Positions 1-8,723 of a DNA stretch of 64,000 nt are shown here, piece after piece; position 1 is the stretch's first letter; each line of letters begins with the position of its first letter. This stretch comes from an uncultured Eubacterium sp. (lineage in GTDB: Bacteria > Bacillota > Clostridia > Lachnospirales > Lachnospiraceae), in contig CAJUTR010000001.1 in NCBI GenBank assembly GCA_910589665.1, positions 138,629-202,628 on the forward strand, written 5' to 3'. The notes under the pieces are model-generated. The model did not search any database. It saw nothing but the letters and a program-made list of their open reading frames with translations, and was not told where the DNA came from. The translations under genes and the position numbers were made by a program.

Positions 1-278
1 GAAAGGACCGGGAAATTGATTCCGAGGAGGATATTCCGACGGTCGTGCTGCTTCCGGCATTTATGATCAGTGAGCTAAGGCAGGCGTTTATCATGGGATT
101 TTTGATTTATCTGCCGTTTATCGTGATTGATATGGTTGTGGCTTCTACCCTGATGTCGATGGGTATGATGATGCTGCCGCCGACGACGATCTCGATGCCG
201 TTTAAGATCTTGCTGTTTGTGCTGGCCGATGGCTGGGACCTCGTGATCGGGCAGGTCGTGAGAACTTTTTATAATTAG
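1..278 (+). CDS. fliP: Flagellar export gate protein FliP (3' end only)
   Basis: Only the C-terminal 91 or so residues are in the window; the reading frame has its first full codon at base 3 and the gene starts upstream. FliP is a core membrane subunit of the FliP-FliQ-FliR export gate of the flagellar type III secretion system. The visible part contains the conserved LLPAFMISELRQAF stretch, a hydrophobic segment with many Met residues, and the PFKILLFVLADGW ending typical of the family. fliQ follows after a 50-base gap, then fliR, flhB and flhA, the standard order. The identification rests on these motifs plus context and is secure. Confidence 0.97.
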   Translation, partial: KDREIDSEEDIPTVVLLPAFMISELRQAFIMGFLIYLPFIVIDMVVASTLMSMGMMMLPPTTISMPFKILLFVLADGWDLVIGQVVRTFYN

Positions 279-328
279 CGTATGAGACGATTCTGATATT
301 TTTATAGAGAGGGAAGGAGGCGGATCCT

Positions 329-598
329 ATGACAGAAGCAGACGTAGCAGAACTATCATCCAGAATGGTATGGGTCATCATAAAGTGTTCTGCGCCATTG
401 TTGCTCGTCTCCCTTATCGTAGGTCTGGTCATCAGTATTTTTCAGACCGTTACGTCCATTCAGGAGCAGACACTCACGTTTGTGCCGAAGCTGCTGGCAA
501 TCTTTATTGTCCTTATGCTGACCGGAAGCTGGATCATGAGTAACTGTGTGGAGTTTTTGCAGATGCTCTGTGAGAGTTTTTCTATTTTGGTCAAGTGA
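329..598 (+). CDS. fliQ: Flagellar export gate protein FliQ
   Basis: This is an 89-residue protein with two hydrophobic membrane segments (about residues 14-38 and 50-75), the normal size and build of FliQ. It forms part of the membrane export gate with FliP and FliR. The conserved core around FQTVTSIQEQTL lies between the two membrane segments, as expected. The ATG has a strong AAGGAGG ribosome site about 8 bases upstream. It lies 30 bases before fliR in the same operon. Confidence 0.97.
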   Translation: MTEADVAELSSRMVWVIIKCSAPLLLVSLIVGLVISIFQTVTSIQEQTLTFVPKLLAIFIVLMLTGSWIMSNCVEFLQMLCESFSILVK

Positions 599-627
599 GA
601 GAGGGCTTACAGTAAGGAGGAATCCAT

Positions 628-1398
628 ATGAATTTTACAGTGGAGAATCTTGAGTTTTATCTTCTCGTGCTCATTCGTATTTCCTCTTTTGTCGTGGCGG
701 CTCCGTTTTTTAGTTATCAGACGATACCGGTGAAATGGAAAGCTGTTGTCAGTATGGTGCTGGCGATCATTACGATCCAGGCGATTCCGGCGGCGGCGGT
801 AGAATATACTGGTATCATTGGTTTTTCGGGACTTGTGTTAAAAGAATGCGCGGTCGGGCTCGTATTAGGGTTTATGTGCAATATCTGTATGTATATTGTA
901 ACATTTGCCGGGCAGTTGATGGATATGGAAATGGGCTTTTCGATGGCTAGTATGTTCGATCCGATCACGAGCATACAGGTTACCGTAACGGGTAACATGT
1001 ATACGTATCTTGTCATGCTCATCCTCATCGTCTCAAACATGCACCATTACATCATCCGTGCGATCGTGGACACATTCCAGTATTTTAATGTCGGACAGGC
1101 CGTGTTTAGCGGGGATCTCACGAATATGGCGATCGAGTTTATGGTAAATTACTTTATGATCGGATTTCGTATCGTACTGCCGATCTTCGCCTGCATGCTC
1201 GTCATCAATGTCGTTCTCGGCGTGTTGTCGCGGGCGGCGCCCCAGATGAACATGTTTGTCGTCGGTATGCAGGTAAAAGTGCTGGTCGGTATTTTGCTTC
1301 TGGTTATTCTCGTTCCGACGATACCTGTGATTGCCGATTTTGTTTTTGGGAAGATGAAAGAAGTCGTATTGGACGTTTATCAGTCGTTTACGCCTTAG
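628..1398 (+). CDS. fliR: Flagellar export gate protein FliR
   Basis: This 256-residue, highly hydrophobic protein has about six membrane segments and is FliR, the third export-gate subunit. The family-like motif MDMEMGFSMASMFDP is present near the middle, and the region FVVGMQVKVLVGILLL matches the conserved late transmembrane part. An AAGGAGG ribosome site precedes the ATG. The stop is 16 bases before flhB; in some clostridia FliR and FlhB are fused, but here they are separate genes in different frames. Confidence 0.97.
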   Translation: MNFTVENLEFYLLVLIRISSFVVAAPFFSYQTIPVKWKAVVSMVLAIITIQAIPAAAVEYTGIIGFSGLVLKECAVGLVLGFMCNICMYIVTFAGQLMDMEMGFSMASMFDPITSIQVTVTGNMYTYLVMLILIVSNMHHYIIRAIVDTFQYFNVGQAVFSGDLTNMAIEFMVNYFMIGFRIVLPIFACMLVINVVLGVLSRAAPQMNMFVVGMQVKVLVGILLLVILVPTIPVIADFVFGKMKEVVLDVYQSFTP

Positions 1399-1414
1399 TG
1401 GAGGAGATTTGTAT

Positions 1415-2512
1415 ATGATACCATACAATCTTCAGTTTTTTGCCAAAGATGGCGAGAGTGGCGAGAAGACAGAGGACGCCACACCGAAAAAGCTGGATGA
1501 TGCCAGAAAGGAAGGCCAGGTGGCGAAAAGCCAGGACGTTGGCGTGGCGGTACTCCTGCTTTTGATGTTTGTATGTCTCAAGGTTTTTGGCGGATTTATG
1601 AGTAACCGGATGCTCGGTACGTTCCGCATCTATTTTGGCAATATGAGTGAGTTTGCCGGTGATTTTACGCTGGGCCGTTCCATGCAGACGCTCGCGCTGG
1701 CTGGACGGGAAATCCTTTTGACCGCGGGGCCGATCCTGGCGCTGACACTCGTCGCGGCTTTTGTCGTGAACGTGGTGCAGGTCAAGTGGAAGCCGACGAT
1801 GAAGCCGCTGAAGCCAAAGATGTCGAAAATAAATCCGTTTTCCGGTTTTAAGCGGATGTTTTCGAAAGACAAGGTATTTGATCTTTTTAAAACCGTAGCT
1901 AAGCTCGGCGTGCTGTTTTACGTGGTGTACTCTTCCCTGAAGGATGAGTGGGGACTTGTTACGAATATTTACCAGCTGGATCTGTGGGCGGCGGTACTGC
2001 TGATCGTCGATACGGTCATCGGCGTCGGGTTCAAGGTCAGTATTGTTTTTATGATATTGGCCGCCGTGGATTTTTATTATCAGAGAAGAAAATTTAAAAA
2101 TGACATGAAGATGACGAAGCAGGAAGTAAAAGATGAGTATAAGAACACGGAGGGAAATCCGCAGATCAAAGGAAGGATCCGGAGTAAGATGCAGGAGGCG
2201 TCCAGAAGGCGTATGATGCAGAGTGTCCCGGAGGCGGACGTCGTCATCACAAACCCGACCCATCTTGCGATAGCGGTAAAATATGACAAATCATTGGGGG
2301 AAGCGCCTGTTGTGCTGGCGAAGGGAGCCGATTTTCTGGCGGAAAAGATAAAGAACACCGCACGGCTCAATCATGTGGAAATCGTGGAAAATAAGCCGTT
2401 GGCGCGAATGTTATATTACAATGTCGAAATCGGGGACCAGATCCCGCCAGAATTGTATCAGATGGTGGCAGAGGTACTCGCATATGTTTATAGTATACAA
2501 GGTAAAATTTAA
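1415..2512 (+). CDS. flhB: Flagellar export switch protein FlhB
   Basis: A 365-residue protein with four N-terminal membrane segments and a cytoplasmic C-terminal domain. FlhB switches export from rod/hook to filament substrates after self-cleavage between Asn and Pro of NPTH; that motif is intact at about residues 280-283. The N-terminal signature EKTEDATPKKLDDARKEGQ is also present. The ATG at 1415 is preferred over an in-frame TTG at 1409 because it lies about 10 bases after GGAGG, whereas the TTG would be only 4 bases away. It is followed by a 63-base gap and flhA. Confidence 0.97.
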   Translation: MIPYNLQFFAKDGESGEKTEDATPKKLDDARKEGQVAKSQDVGVAVLLLLMFVCLKVFGGFMSNRMLGTFRIYFGNMSEFAGDFTLGRSMQTLALAGREILLTAGPILALTLVAAFVVNVVQVKWKPTMKPLKPKMSKINPFSGFKRMFSKDKVFDLFKTVAKLGVLFYVVYSSLKDEWGLVTNIYQLDLWAAVLLIVDTVIGVGFKVSIVFMILAAVDFYYQRRKFKNDMKMTKQEVKDEYKNTEGNPQIKGRIRSKMQEASRRRMMQSVPEADVVITNPTHLAIAVKYDKSLGEAPVVLAKGADFLAEKIKNTARLNHVEIVENKPLARMLYYNVEIGDQIPPELYQMVAEVLAYVYSIQGKI

Positions 2513-2575
2513 GATTGTGAAATCACGAAAAAAAGATTATAATGAAAAGAAGAAAGACTAGGAGGTGGAACGGAC

Positions 2576-4612
2576 ATGAAAAAGCAGGACATCATTTTGG
2601 GATGCTTTGTCTTGATACCAATTTTATGTATGATCATTCCGGTTCCACTGGTATTGCTGGATATATTGTTTACGGCGAATATTGCCATATCCATGCTGAC
2701 GCTGTTTAGTGCGTTGTTTGCCAGAGAGCCGCTTGATATGTCATCGTTCCCTACATTGCTGCTTTTGACGACGCTGTTCCGGCTCGCGCTCAATGTAAGT
2801 TCGACGAGAAATATCCTTCTGAGAGGCGAAGCGGGAAATGTCGTAAGCACATTTGGTAATTTCGTGGGCGGCGGTAATCTCGTCGTTGGCGCCGTTGTGT
2901 TTTTGATCCTGATCATCGTTCAGCTCATGGTCATCAATAAAGGATCCGAACGTGTGTCCGAGGTAACGGCCCGGTTTACGCTGGATGCGATGCCCGGTAA
3001 GCAGATGGCGATTGATGCCGATCTGAATACGGGAGCGATCACAGACGAAGAGGCAAAAGACCGGAGGGAGAAAATCCAGTCGGAATCCGCGTTTTTCGGC
3101 GCGATGGACGGTGCTACCAAATATGTAAAAGGTGACGCCACTGCGGGACTGATCATTACGGTGATCAACTTTATCGGCGGACTTGCTATCGGTATGCTCA
3201 TGAACGGCATGGAAGCAGCGGCTGCGCTGCAGAACTATTCGATCCTGACGATCGGTGACGGACTTACGAGCCAGATCCCATCGCTGATGATCTCACTTGC
3301 GACCGGTGTCCTTGTAACAAAGGGATCGAAGGAGGCAGACATCGGCGGTATTTTGCAAAGACAGCTGCTCAGTACGCCGAAAGTTCTTATGATCGTTGGA
3401 TTTGCGCTGATCGGCCTCGGTCTTTTTACGCCGATGAACATTGTTATTTTCTGCGGTTACGGCGTATTCTTTATCGTGGTGTCCCGCATGATCATGAACG
3501 AGCTTGAGATGGAGGAGACCGATATGGAAGTGAGTGAAGAGGAGGAGTCGGCGGAGGAGATCCGGCGGCCGGAGAATGTTACTTCTCTTCTTAAAGTGGA
3601 CTCGATCGAGCTGGAATTCGGTTATGGCATCATTCCGCTTGCGGATGTGAACCAGGGCGGCGACCTTCTCGACCGTGTTGTTATGATCCGAAGACAGATC
3701 GCGCTGGAACTCGGCTGCGTTGTGCCGATGATCCGTCTGCGCGATAACATACAGCTGAACCCGAACCAGTACGTCATCAAGATCAAAGGCGTTCCTGTCA
3801 GCGAGGGTGAAATCCTGTTTGACCATTATATGGCGATGAATCCGGGATATGTCGAGGAAGAACTGACCGGTATCCCTACCTTTGAACCGTCATTCCATCT
3901 GCCGGCCATCTGGATCACGGAAGGGCAGCGCGAGCGCGCTGAGTCATTAGGCTATACGGTTGTCGATCCGCCGTCGATCATTGCGACGCATCTGATGGAA
4001 ATTATCCGCGGCAACTTGCATGAACTCCTGACGAGACAGGATGTACAGAATCTGATCGACAATGTGAAAGAGGCGAATGAGACGCTTATTTCAGAACTGG
4101 TGCCGAAAATGCTCAGTGTCGGTGAGATCCAGAAGGTATTACAGAACCTGCTGATGGAAGGAATTTCAATCCGCGACCTGATCACGATATTTGAGACGCT
4201 CGCGGATTATGCGCCGACGACGCATGACGCGGATATTTTGACCGAATACGCAAGGCAGAATCTCAAACGGGCCATTTCAAATAAATACTTTACTCAGAAT
4301 GAGGCAACGAGTGTGATTACCCTGGATCCGAAAGTGGAGCAGGAGATCATGAATGCCGTAAAGCAGACGGAGCAGGGGTCTTATCTGGCCATTGATCCGG
4401 ATTACTCTGCCCAGCTTATGTCATCGTTGCAGGAAGAGAGCGGGAAACTGGAAGAACTTGGCCGAACGCAGATCATTATTACATCGCCGATCGTGAGGAT
4501 GTATTTTAAACATCTGACGATGGAACAGTTTAAGAATCTGCATGTATTATCTTATAATGAGATTGATTCAGACGTAGAACTTCAGTCAGTTGGGATGGTG
4601 ACAGTTGAATGA
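2576..4612 (+). CDS. flhA: Flagellar export protein FlhA
   Basis: A 678-residue protein of the FHIPEP family, the largest export-gate subunit, which couples the proton motive force to substrate export and docks chaperone-substrate complexes in the cytoplasm. The first 320 or so residues contain the membrane segments and the family hallmark MPGKQMAIDADLN. An acidic linker follows (about residues 315-335) and then the cytoplasmic domain. Length is normal. A GGAGG site precedes the ATG. The stop overlaps the flhF start (ATGA), suggesting translational coupling. Confidence 0.98.
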   Translation: MKKQDIILGCFVLIPILCMIIPVPLVLLDILFTANIAISMLTLFSALFAREPLDMSSFPTLLLLTTLFRLALNVSSTRNILLRGEAGNVVSTFGNFVGGGNLVVGAVVFLILIIVQLMVINKGSERVSEVTARFTLDAMPGKQMAIDADLNTGAITDEEAKDRREKIQSESAFFGAMDGATKYVKGDATAGLIITVINFIGGLAIGMLMNGMEAAAALQNYSILTIGDGLTSQIPSLMISLATGVLVTKGSKEADIGGILQRQLLSTPKVLMIVGFALIGLGLFTPMNIVIFCGYGVFFIVVSRMIMNELEMEETDMEVSEEEESAEEIRRPENVTSLLKVDSIELEFGYGIIPLADVNQGGDLLDRVVMIRRQIALELGCVVPMIRLRDNIQLNPNQYVIKIKGVPVSEGEILFDHYMAMNPGYVEEELTGIPTFEPSFHLPAIWITEGQRERAESLGYTVVDPPSIIATHLMEIIRGNLHELLTRQDVQNLIDNVKEANETLISELVPKMLSVGEIQKVLQNLLMEGISIRDLITIFETLADYAPTTHDADILTEYARQNLKRAISNKYFTQNEATSVITLDPKVEQEIMNAVKQTEQGSYLAIDPDYSAQLMSSLQEESGKLEELGRTQIIITSPIVRMYFKHLTMEQFKNLHVLSYNEIDSDVELQSVGMVTVE

Positions 4613-5862
4613 TCATTAAAAAATTTCTGGCAAAAACAGAAAAGGAAGCAATCGAAATGGCAAAGGAAGAGCTCGGAGCGGGCGCTGTTGTCATGAATAT
4701 AAAAAAAATCCAGCCGAAAGGGGTATCCAGGCTTTTTGTCAAAGGAAAGGTTGAGGTGACGGCTGCGCTGGATGAAAATATCGTTTACGATGCGAATGGT
4801 GAAGAAAAGGAGTCGAAAGATTCCGAACAGACAGGGGCGAAATTAGATCTGACGGCTCCGAAGTTTGTGCCGGACATCGTGGCAGATGAAAATGAGGAAT
4901 CAAATAATGTGGCGGTCATAGAAGAAAAACTGAACAGTCTGCAGAAGATGATCGAGCAACAGATCTCAGAAAAGGTAGAAGAAGAGAGAAAAAATGCGGT
5001 AGAAGAGAAGGAAGAGAAAAAAGAAGACGAGACAGTACAAAAAGAAGAGTCCAAGGAAAAAAGTAAAGCGGATGCGTGCAAGGAACTGATTCGCAAACAG
5101 ATGATGCAGAATGAAGTGGACCAGTCGATCATTGACCAGCTGATGGGGGAAGTGGACCGGTCGCTGCCAAAGGACGCGGCGCTGGATCAGATTTTGGGCG
5201 CGATCTATCAGAAGATCATTTTGATGACAGGGCAGCCTTATTTGCTGGAAGATGTGGAAGAATCGGGCGCGAAATATGTATTCCTTCTTGGTTCTACAGG
5301 TGTAGGAAAAACGACGACGATTGCAAAGATCGCTTCTAAGTTAAAGCTTGAGAAGAAAAAGAATATTGCGCTTGTGACGGCAGACACGTACCGGATCGCT
5401 GCGGTGGAACAGTTAAAGACATACGCAAATATTTTAAGCGTACCGCTCAGCGTCGTTTACCGTCCGGAGGAACTGGGTGAGATGATCGAAGAACTGGAAC
5501 AGTACGACATGTGTTTGATCGATACGGCTGGCTGTTCTCATAAGAACAAAGAGCAGTTGGATGAGTTGAGCCGTCTGCTTGATCAGATTCCGATTTCAAA
5601 ACGGGAAGTGTATCTGGTGATGAATGCGGGGACGAAATGCAGTGACTTAAAACAGATTTCAGATATTTATTCTAAAATTACAGATTACAGCCTGATCTTT
5701 ACGAAATTGGATGAGACGTCTTCGGCAGGGATCATGTTGAACATGCGGATGCACACGAACCGGCCGTTGTCTTATGTGACATGGGGACAAAATGTTCCGG
5801 ATGATATCGGTATGGTAGATAATCAAAAGATTGCAAAAAAATTATTAGGAGGTAAGTCATAG
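4609..5862 (+). CDS. flhF: Flagellar SRP-like GTPase FlhF
   Basis: A 417-residue SRP-family GTPase that sets flagellar number and position together with FlhG. The N-terminal region (about 1-55) matches the B domain. Residues about 60-160 are acidic, Lys/Glu-rich and probably coiled coil. The NG domain follows, with the P-loop GSTGVGKTT at 228-236, the TADTYRIAAVEQL motif and DTAG at 305-308, then TKLDE. DTAG is followed by CS rather than the more usual RS. It overlaps flhA by 4 bases and flhG by 1. Confidence 0.97.
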   Translation: MIIKKFLAKTEKEAIEMAKEELGAGAVVMNIKKIQPKGVSRLFVKGKVEVTAALDENIVYDANGEEKESKDSEQTGAKLDLTAPKFVPDIVADENEESNNVAVIEEKLNSLQKMIEQQISEKVEEERKNAVEEKEEKKEDETVQKEESKEKSKADACKELIRKQMMQNEVDQSIIDQLMGEVDRSLPKDAALDQILGAIYQKIILMTGQPYLLEDVEESGAKYVFLLGSTGVGKTTTIAKIASKLKLEKKKNIALVTADTYRIAAVEQLKTYANILSVPLSVVYRPEELGEMIEELEQYDMCLIDTAGCSHKNKEQLDELSRLLDQIPISKREVYLVMNAGTKCSDLKQISDIYSKITDYSLIFTKLDETSSAGIMLNMRMHTNRPLSYVTWGQNVPDDIGMVDNQKIAKKLLGGKS

Positions 5863-6749
5863 TGGACCAGGCGGAACGATTACGAAATATGATCAGAAAC
5901 AATGACTTACAGCCGGAACAGGAGAGAACTGCGAAAGTCATTGCGGTAACGAGCGGGAAAGGCGGCGTTGGCAAAAGCAGTTTGACCGTGAATCTGGCAA
6001 TTCAGCTGAGCCGTCTGGGAAAGCGTGTTTTGATCTTTGATGCCGATTTTGGTTTGGCAAACATAGAAATCATGCTTGGTATCCGGCCGAAATATACGCT
6101 TGCGGACTTGATGTACCGGGGAAAGACGGTGCGGGATGTCGTTACCGACGGACCCGAAGATATAGGATTTATTTCTGGCGGTTCCGGTATCCATGAACTG
6201 GCGAACCTGACGAGGGAGCAGGTGTTTTCCCTGATACGGAAACTGGATGATCTGGACCGTGTGGCGGACGTGATCATCGTAGATACGGGAGCGGGTGTGA
6301 ACGATACCGTTTTGGATTTTGTGGCGGCCAGTGAGGAAATCCTTCTTGTGGCTACGCCAGAGCCTACTTCGATCACGGATGCGTATGCGTTGATGAAACT
6401 GTTAAATCGGAAAGCGGCTTACCAGCCGAACCAGACGGTCGTAAAAATGGTTGCAAATCAGGTGAGGGAAGAATGGGAAGCTGCGGAACTTTTCGAGAAA
6501 CTAGGCGTGGTAGCAAGAAAATTTTTAGATATCGAAGTGGAATTTTTGGGAACAGTTCCATATGATAGGAATATGCAGCGGGCGGTCATGCGGCAGGCGC
6601 CCATCAGTATCAGCCATCCGTCAGCGGATTGTGCCAAAGCGCTGAAGCGTATCGCCTTATCGTTGGATGAACGGGTGGAAGAGGAGGAAAAACATGTCGG
6701 GATCGCAAAATTATTTTCGAGCGTGATCCGTATGAGGTTTATGAAATAA
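5862..6749 (+). CDS. flhG: MinD/ParA-type ATPase FlhG
   Basis: A 295-residue P-loop ATPase of the MinD/FleN family and the partner of FlhF. It shows the deviant Walker A box SGKGGVGKSS (about 31-40), the DADFGLANI switch region, and a C-terminal amphipathic-looking tail suited to membrane binding. The extreme N terminus carries a DQAERLR motif like the FlhF-activating region of known FlhG proteins. The start codon is GTG, overlapping the flhF stop by one base and supported by AGGAGG at 5847-5852. Confidence 0.96.
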   Translation: MDQAERLRNMIRNNDLQPEQERTAKVIAVTSGKGGVGKSSLTVNLAIQLSRLGKRVLIFDADFGLANIEIMLGIRPKYTLADLMYRGKTVRDVVTDGPEDIGFISGGSGIHELANLTREQVFSLIRKLDDLDRVADVIIVDTGAGVNDTVLDFVAASEEILLVATPEPTSITDAYALMKLLNRKAAYQPNQTVVKMVANQVREEWEAAELFEKLGVVARKFLDIEVEFLGTVPYDRNMQRAVMRQAPISISHPSADCAKALKRIALSLDERVEEEEKHVGIAKLFSSVIRMRFMK

Positions 6750-6801
6750 TCCCCACTGTATGGGAATTTTAAATAGCAGATAGGCAGATAGGAGAGAATA
6801 G

Positions 6802-7614
6802 ATGCAGAAAACGGTGATTAACATAGGGGATCGGATTGATATGACGCATGTGAAGAGTTCAGTGCGCAGGAAGCTGTCCCAAGATACATATGCAAGTAGT
6901 GTGTTGGACTACGATGGAAGAAGAATGATGAGGATTTCCGCGCCGATGTTTGAGAGTAAGCTTATTCCAGTCCAGATTGAGGATGAGTACGAACTCTGTA
7001 TTTATACGTCAACGGAACTTTATAAAACACGGGTAAAGATCGTGCGCCGTTTTCGTGAGGGAAAGGTTTTTGTCGTGGATGTGGAACTTCTTACCGCGCT
7101 GGAAAAGTTTCAGCGGCGGCAGTTTTTCCGTTTGGATTGTACGCTCAAGATGCGGTACCGGACTGTTTCGAGCGAGGAACTGGCGCTTCGTGATTTTATC
7201 CGTACGCACGAGTTTGAAGACGCGGAAACGATGGAGATGTACCTGACAAAATTGGAAAGTTATCTGGGGAATTGGGAGAGGGGAATGCTTACCGATATAA
7301 GCGGCGGCGGAGTGAGATTCCAGTGCAGTCAAAAAGTAGAAGTGAACCATATTGTGGAAGTATCGTTTCCCCTCAAGTTTGAGGAGAGGACGGTTTCTTT
7401 TTGTTGTATGGCAAAAGTGGTAGCCGTGGCAGACATTTCGCTTGAGGGCATGCACGAGATCGAACTGCGGTGTGAATTTTTTGAGGTGGATAAGGAAAAG
7501 CAGGAAATTGTCATAAAATATGTGTTTGAGGAACAACGGAGAAGGATAAAAAACCGATGGGGTTGGCAGCAGGAAACACAGACAGAGATGCAGCAGGAAG
7601 GGCAAGAAGATTGA
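6802..7614 (+). CDS. ycgR: PilZ-domain flagellar brake protein (YcgR type)
   Basis: A 270-residue protein with an N-terminal YcgR-like beta domain (about 1-100) and a C-terminal PilZ domain. The c-di-GMP-binding residues are intact: R106-QFF-R110 of the RxxxR motif and D165-I-S-G-G-G170 of the (D/N)xSxxG motif. Family members slow flagellar rotation when c-di-GMP is bound. Its place between flhG and cheB supports this role, and a diguanylate cyclase lies 11 kb downstream. A GCAGATAG direct repeat (about 6777-6792) lies just before the ribosome site; its meaning is unknown. Confidence 0.92.
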   Translation: MQKTVINIGDRIDMTHVKSSVRRKLSQDTYASSVLDYDGRRMMRISAPMFESKLIPVQIEDEYELCIYTSTELYKTRVKIVRRFREGKVFVVDVELLTALEKFQRRQFFRLDCTLKMRYRTVSSEELALRDFIRTHEFEDAETMEMYLTKLESYLGNWERGMLTDISGGGVRFQCSQKVEVNHIVEVSFPLKFEERTVSFCCMAKVVAVADISLEGMHEIELRCEFFEVDKEKQEIVIKYVFEEQRRRIKNRWGWQQETQTEMQQEGQED

Positions 7615-7638
7615 GAGAAAGGAATTAATGTTCCCATC

Positions 7639-8697
7639 ATGAAAAAAATTTTGTTAATTGATGACTCTGCACTTATGAGAAACATGATGTCTGATATAAT
7701 AGAAAAAGAATCTGGTGTATGTGTTGCGGATACTGCCGAAAATGGTTATGTAGCCATACAGCTTCTGAAAGAGGGAAATCGGTACGATCTGATCTTACTT
7801 GATATCAATATGCCGAAATTGAATGGGGTCGGTTTTTTGGAGTACCTGAACCGTTCTGAGTACAAAATACCGGTATTGATCGTGAGCTCGATTGCCAGTC
7901 AGAGTACGGCGGAGACGTTGCGGGCATTGGAACTGGGGGCCTACGATTTTGTGAAAAAACCAGGAGGGCCGAACGGGAGAGTGGAGTTTAAGAACCAGCT
8001 CTGTGAAAAGATCCAATGTGCGTTTCGTCTGAATCATCTTCTGCACGGTTCACAGAAGCAGAAAATGCAGACCAGGTCCGTTGGGAACAAAGAACGAAGC
8101 AATATCTTGTCTGGGGATGCGCGTGATAAGCTGATCTTTATCGCCTCTTCCACAGGCGGGCCAAAAGCGCTGCAGTCTGTCATTCCGTTGATTCCTGAGA
8201 ATATTGGCTGTCCGGTCGTTGTGGTACAGCATATGCCGGAAGGCTTTACGGGATCGCTGGCGGATCGTCTTGATGAGATGAGTCCGTGTAAAGTTGTGGA
8301 GGCGGCGGATGGGGCCGTTTTGGAAAGGGATATTGTTTATGTGGCGAAAGGGGGAAACCAGCTGCGTGTGGAAACCGTCGGAGGCAAGGGACACCGATTG
8401 GCCGTGAGTAAAGAACCGGCGAGGAACGGACTTCGTCCATGTGCGGATATTTTTCTTGAATCCCTAATGAATTCGGGGTACAAACGAATCATCTGTGCGG
8501 TTCTGACCGGCATGGGAAGCGATGCGACAAAGGGATTATTGCAGTTAAAACAGGTAAAAGACGTTTACACGGTGGGACAGAGCAAGGAGACGTGCGTGGT
8601 ATATGGAATGCCGAGGTCTGTTGCTCAGGCAGGCGTGGTAGATGTCGTCGCAGACTTGACGGACGTGGCAGATTTGTTGGTGAAAAGGGTAAGATAG
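7639..8697 (+). CDS. cheB: Chemotaxis methylesterase / deamidase CheB
   Basis: A 352-residue two-domain protein. Residues 1-125 form a receiver domain with the acid pair D8-D9 and phospho-acceptor D55 in LLDINMP. Residues about 163-350 form the methylesterase, with S171 in IASSTGGP, H198 in VVQHMP and Asp in GMGSDATKG as the expected catalytic triad. It removes methyl groups from chemoreceptors and provides adaptation. The ATG is the only in-frame start, with an unusually long distance (about 16 bases) to the AGAAAGGA ribosome site; an out-of-frame ATG lies between them. Confidence 0.97.
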   Translation: MKKILLIDDSALMRNMMSDIIEKESGVCVADTAENGYVAIQLLKEGNRYDLILLDINMPKLNGVGFLEYLNRSEYKIPVLIVSSIASQSTAETLRALELGAYDFVKKPGGPNGRVEFKNQLCEKIQCAFRLNHLLHGSQKQKMQTRSVGNKERSNILSGDARDKLIFIASSTGGPKALQSVIPLIPENIGCPVVVVQHMPEGFTGSLADRLDEMSPCKVVEAADGAVLERDIVYVAKGGNQLRVETVGGKGHRLAVSKEPARNGLRPCADIFLESLMNSGYKRIICAVLTGMGSDATKGLLQLKQVKDVYTVGQSKETCVVYGMPRSVAQAGVVDVVADLTDVADLLVKRVR

Positions 8698-8723
8698 GAA
8701 TACTATAGAATAGGAGGATAAGG

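Noticed and set aside
7009..7605. 198-codon - strand ORF across ycgR
   Set aside because: Opposite a clear PilZ protein gene; its composition (His/Leu/Phe-rich) is that of an antisense frame.
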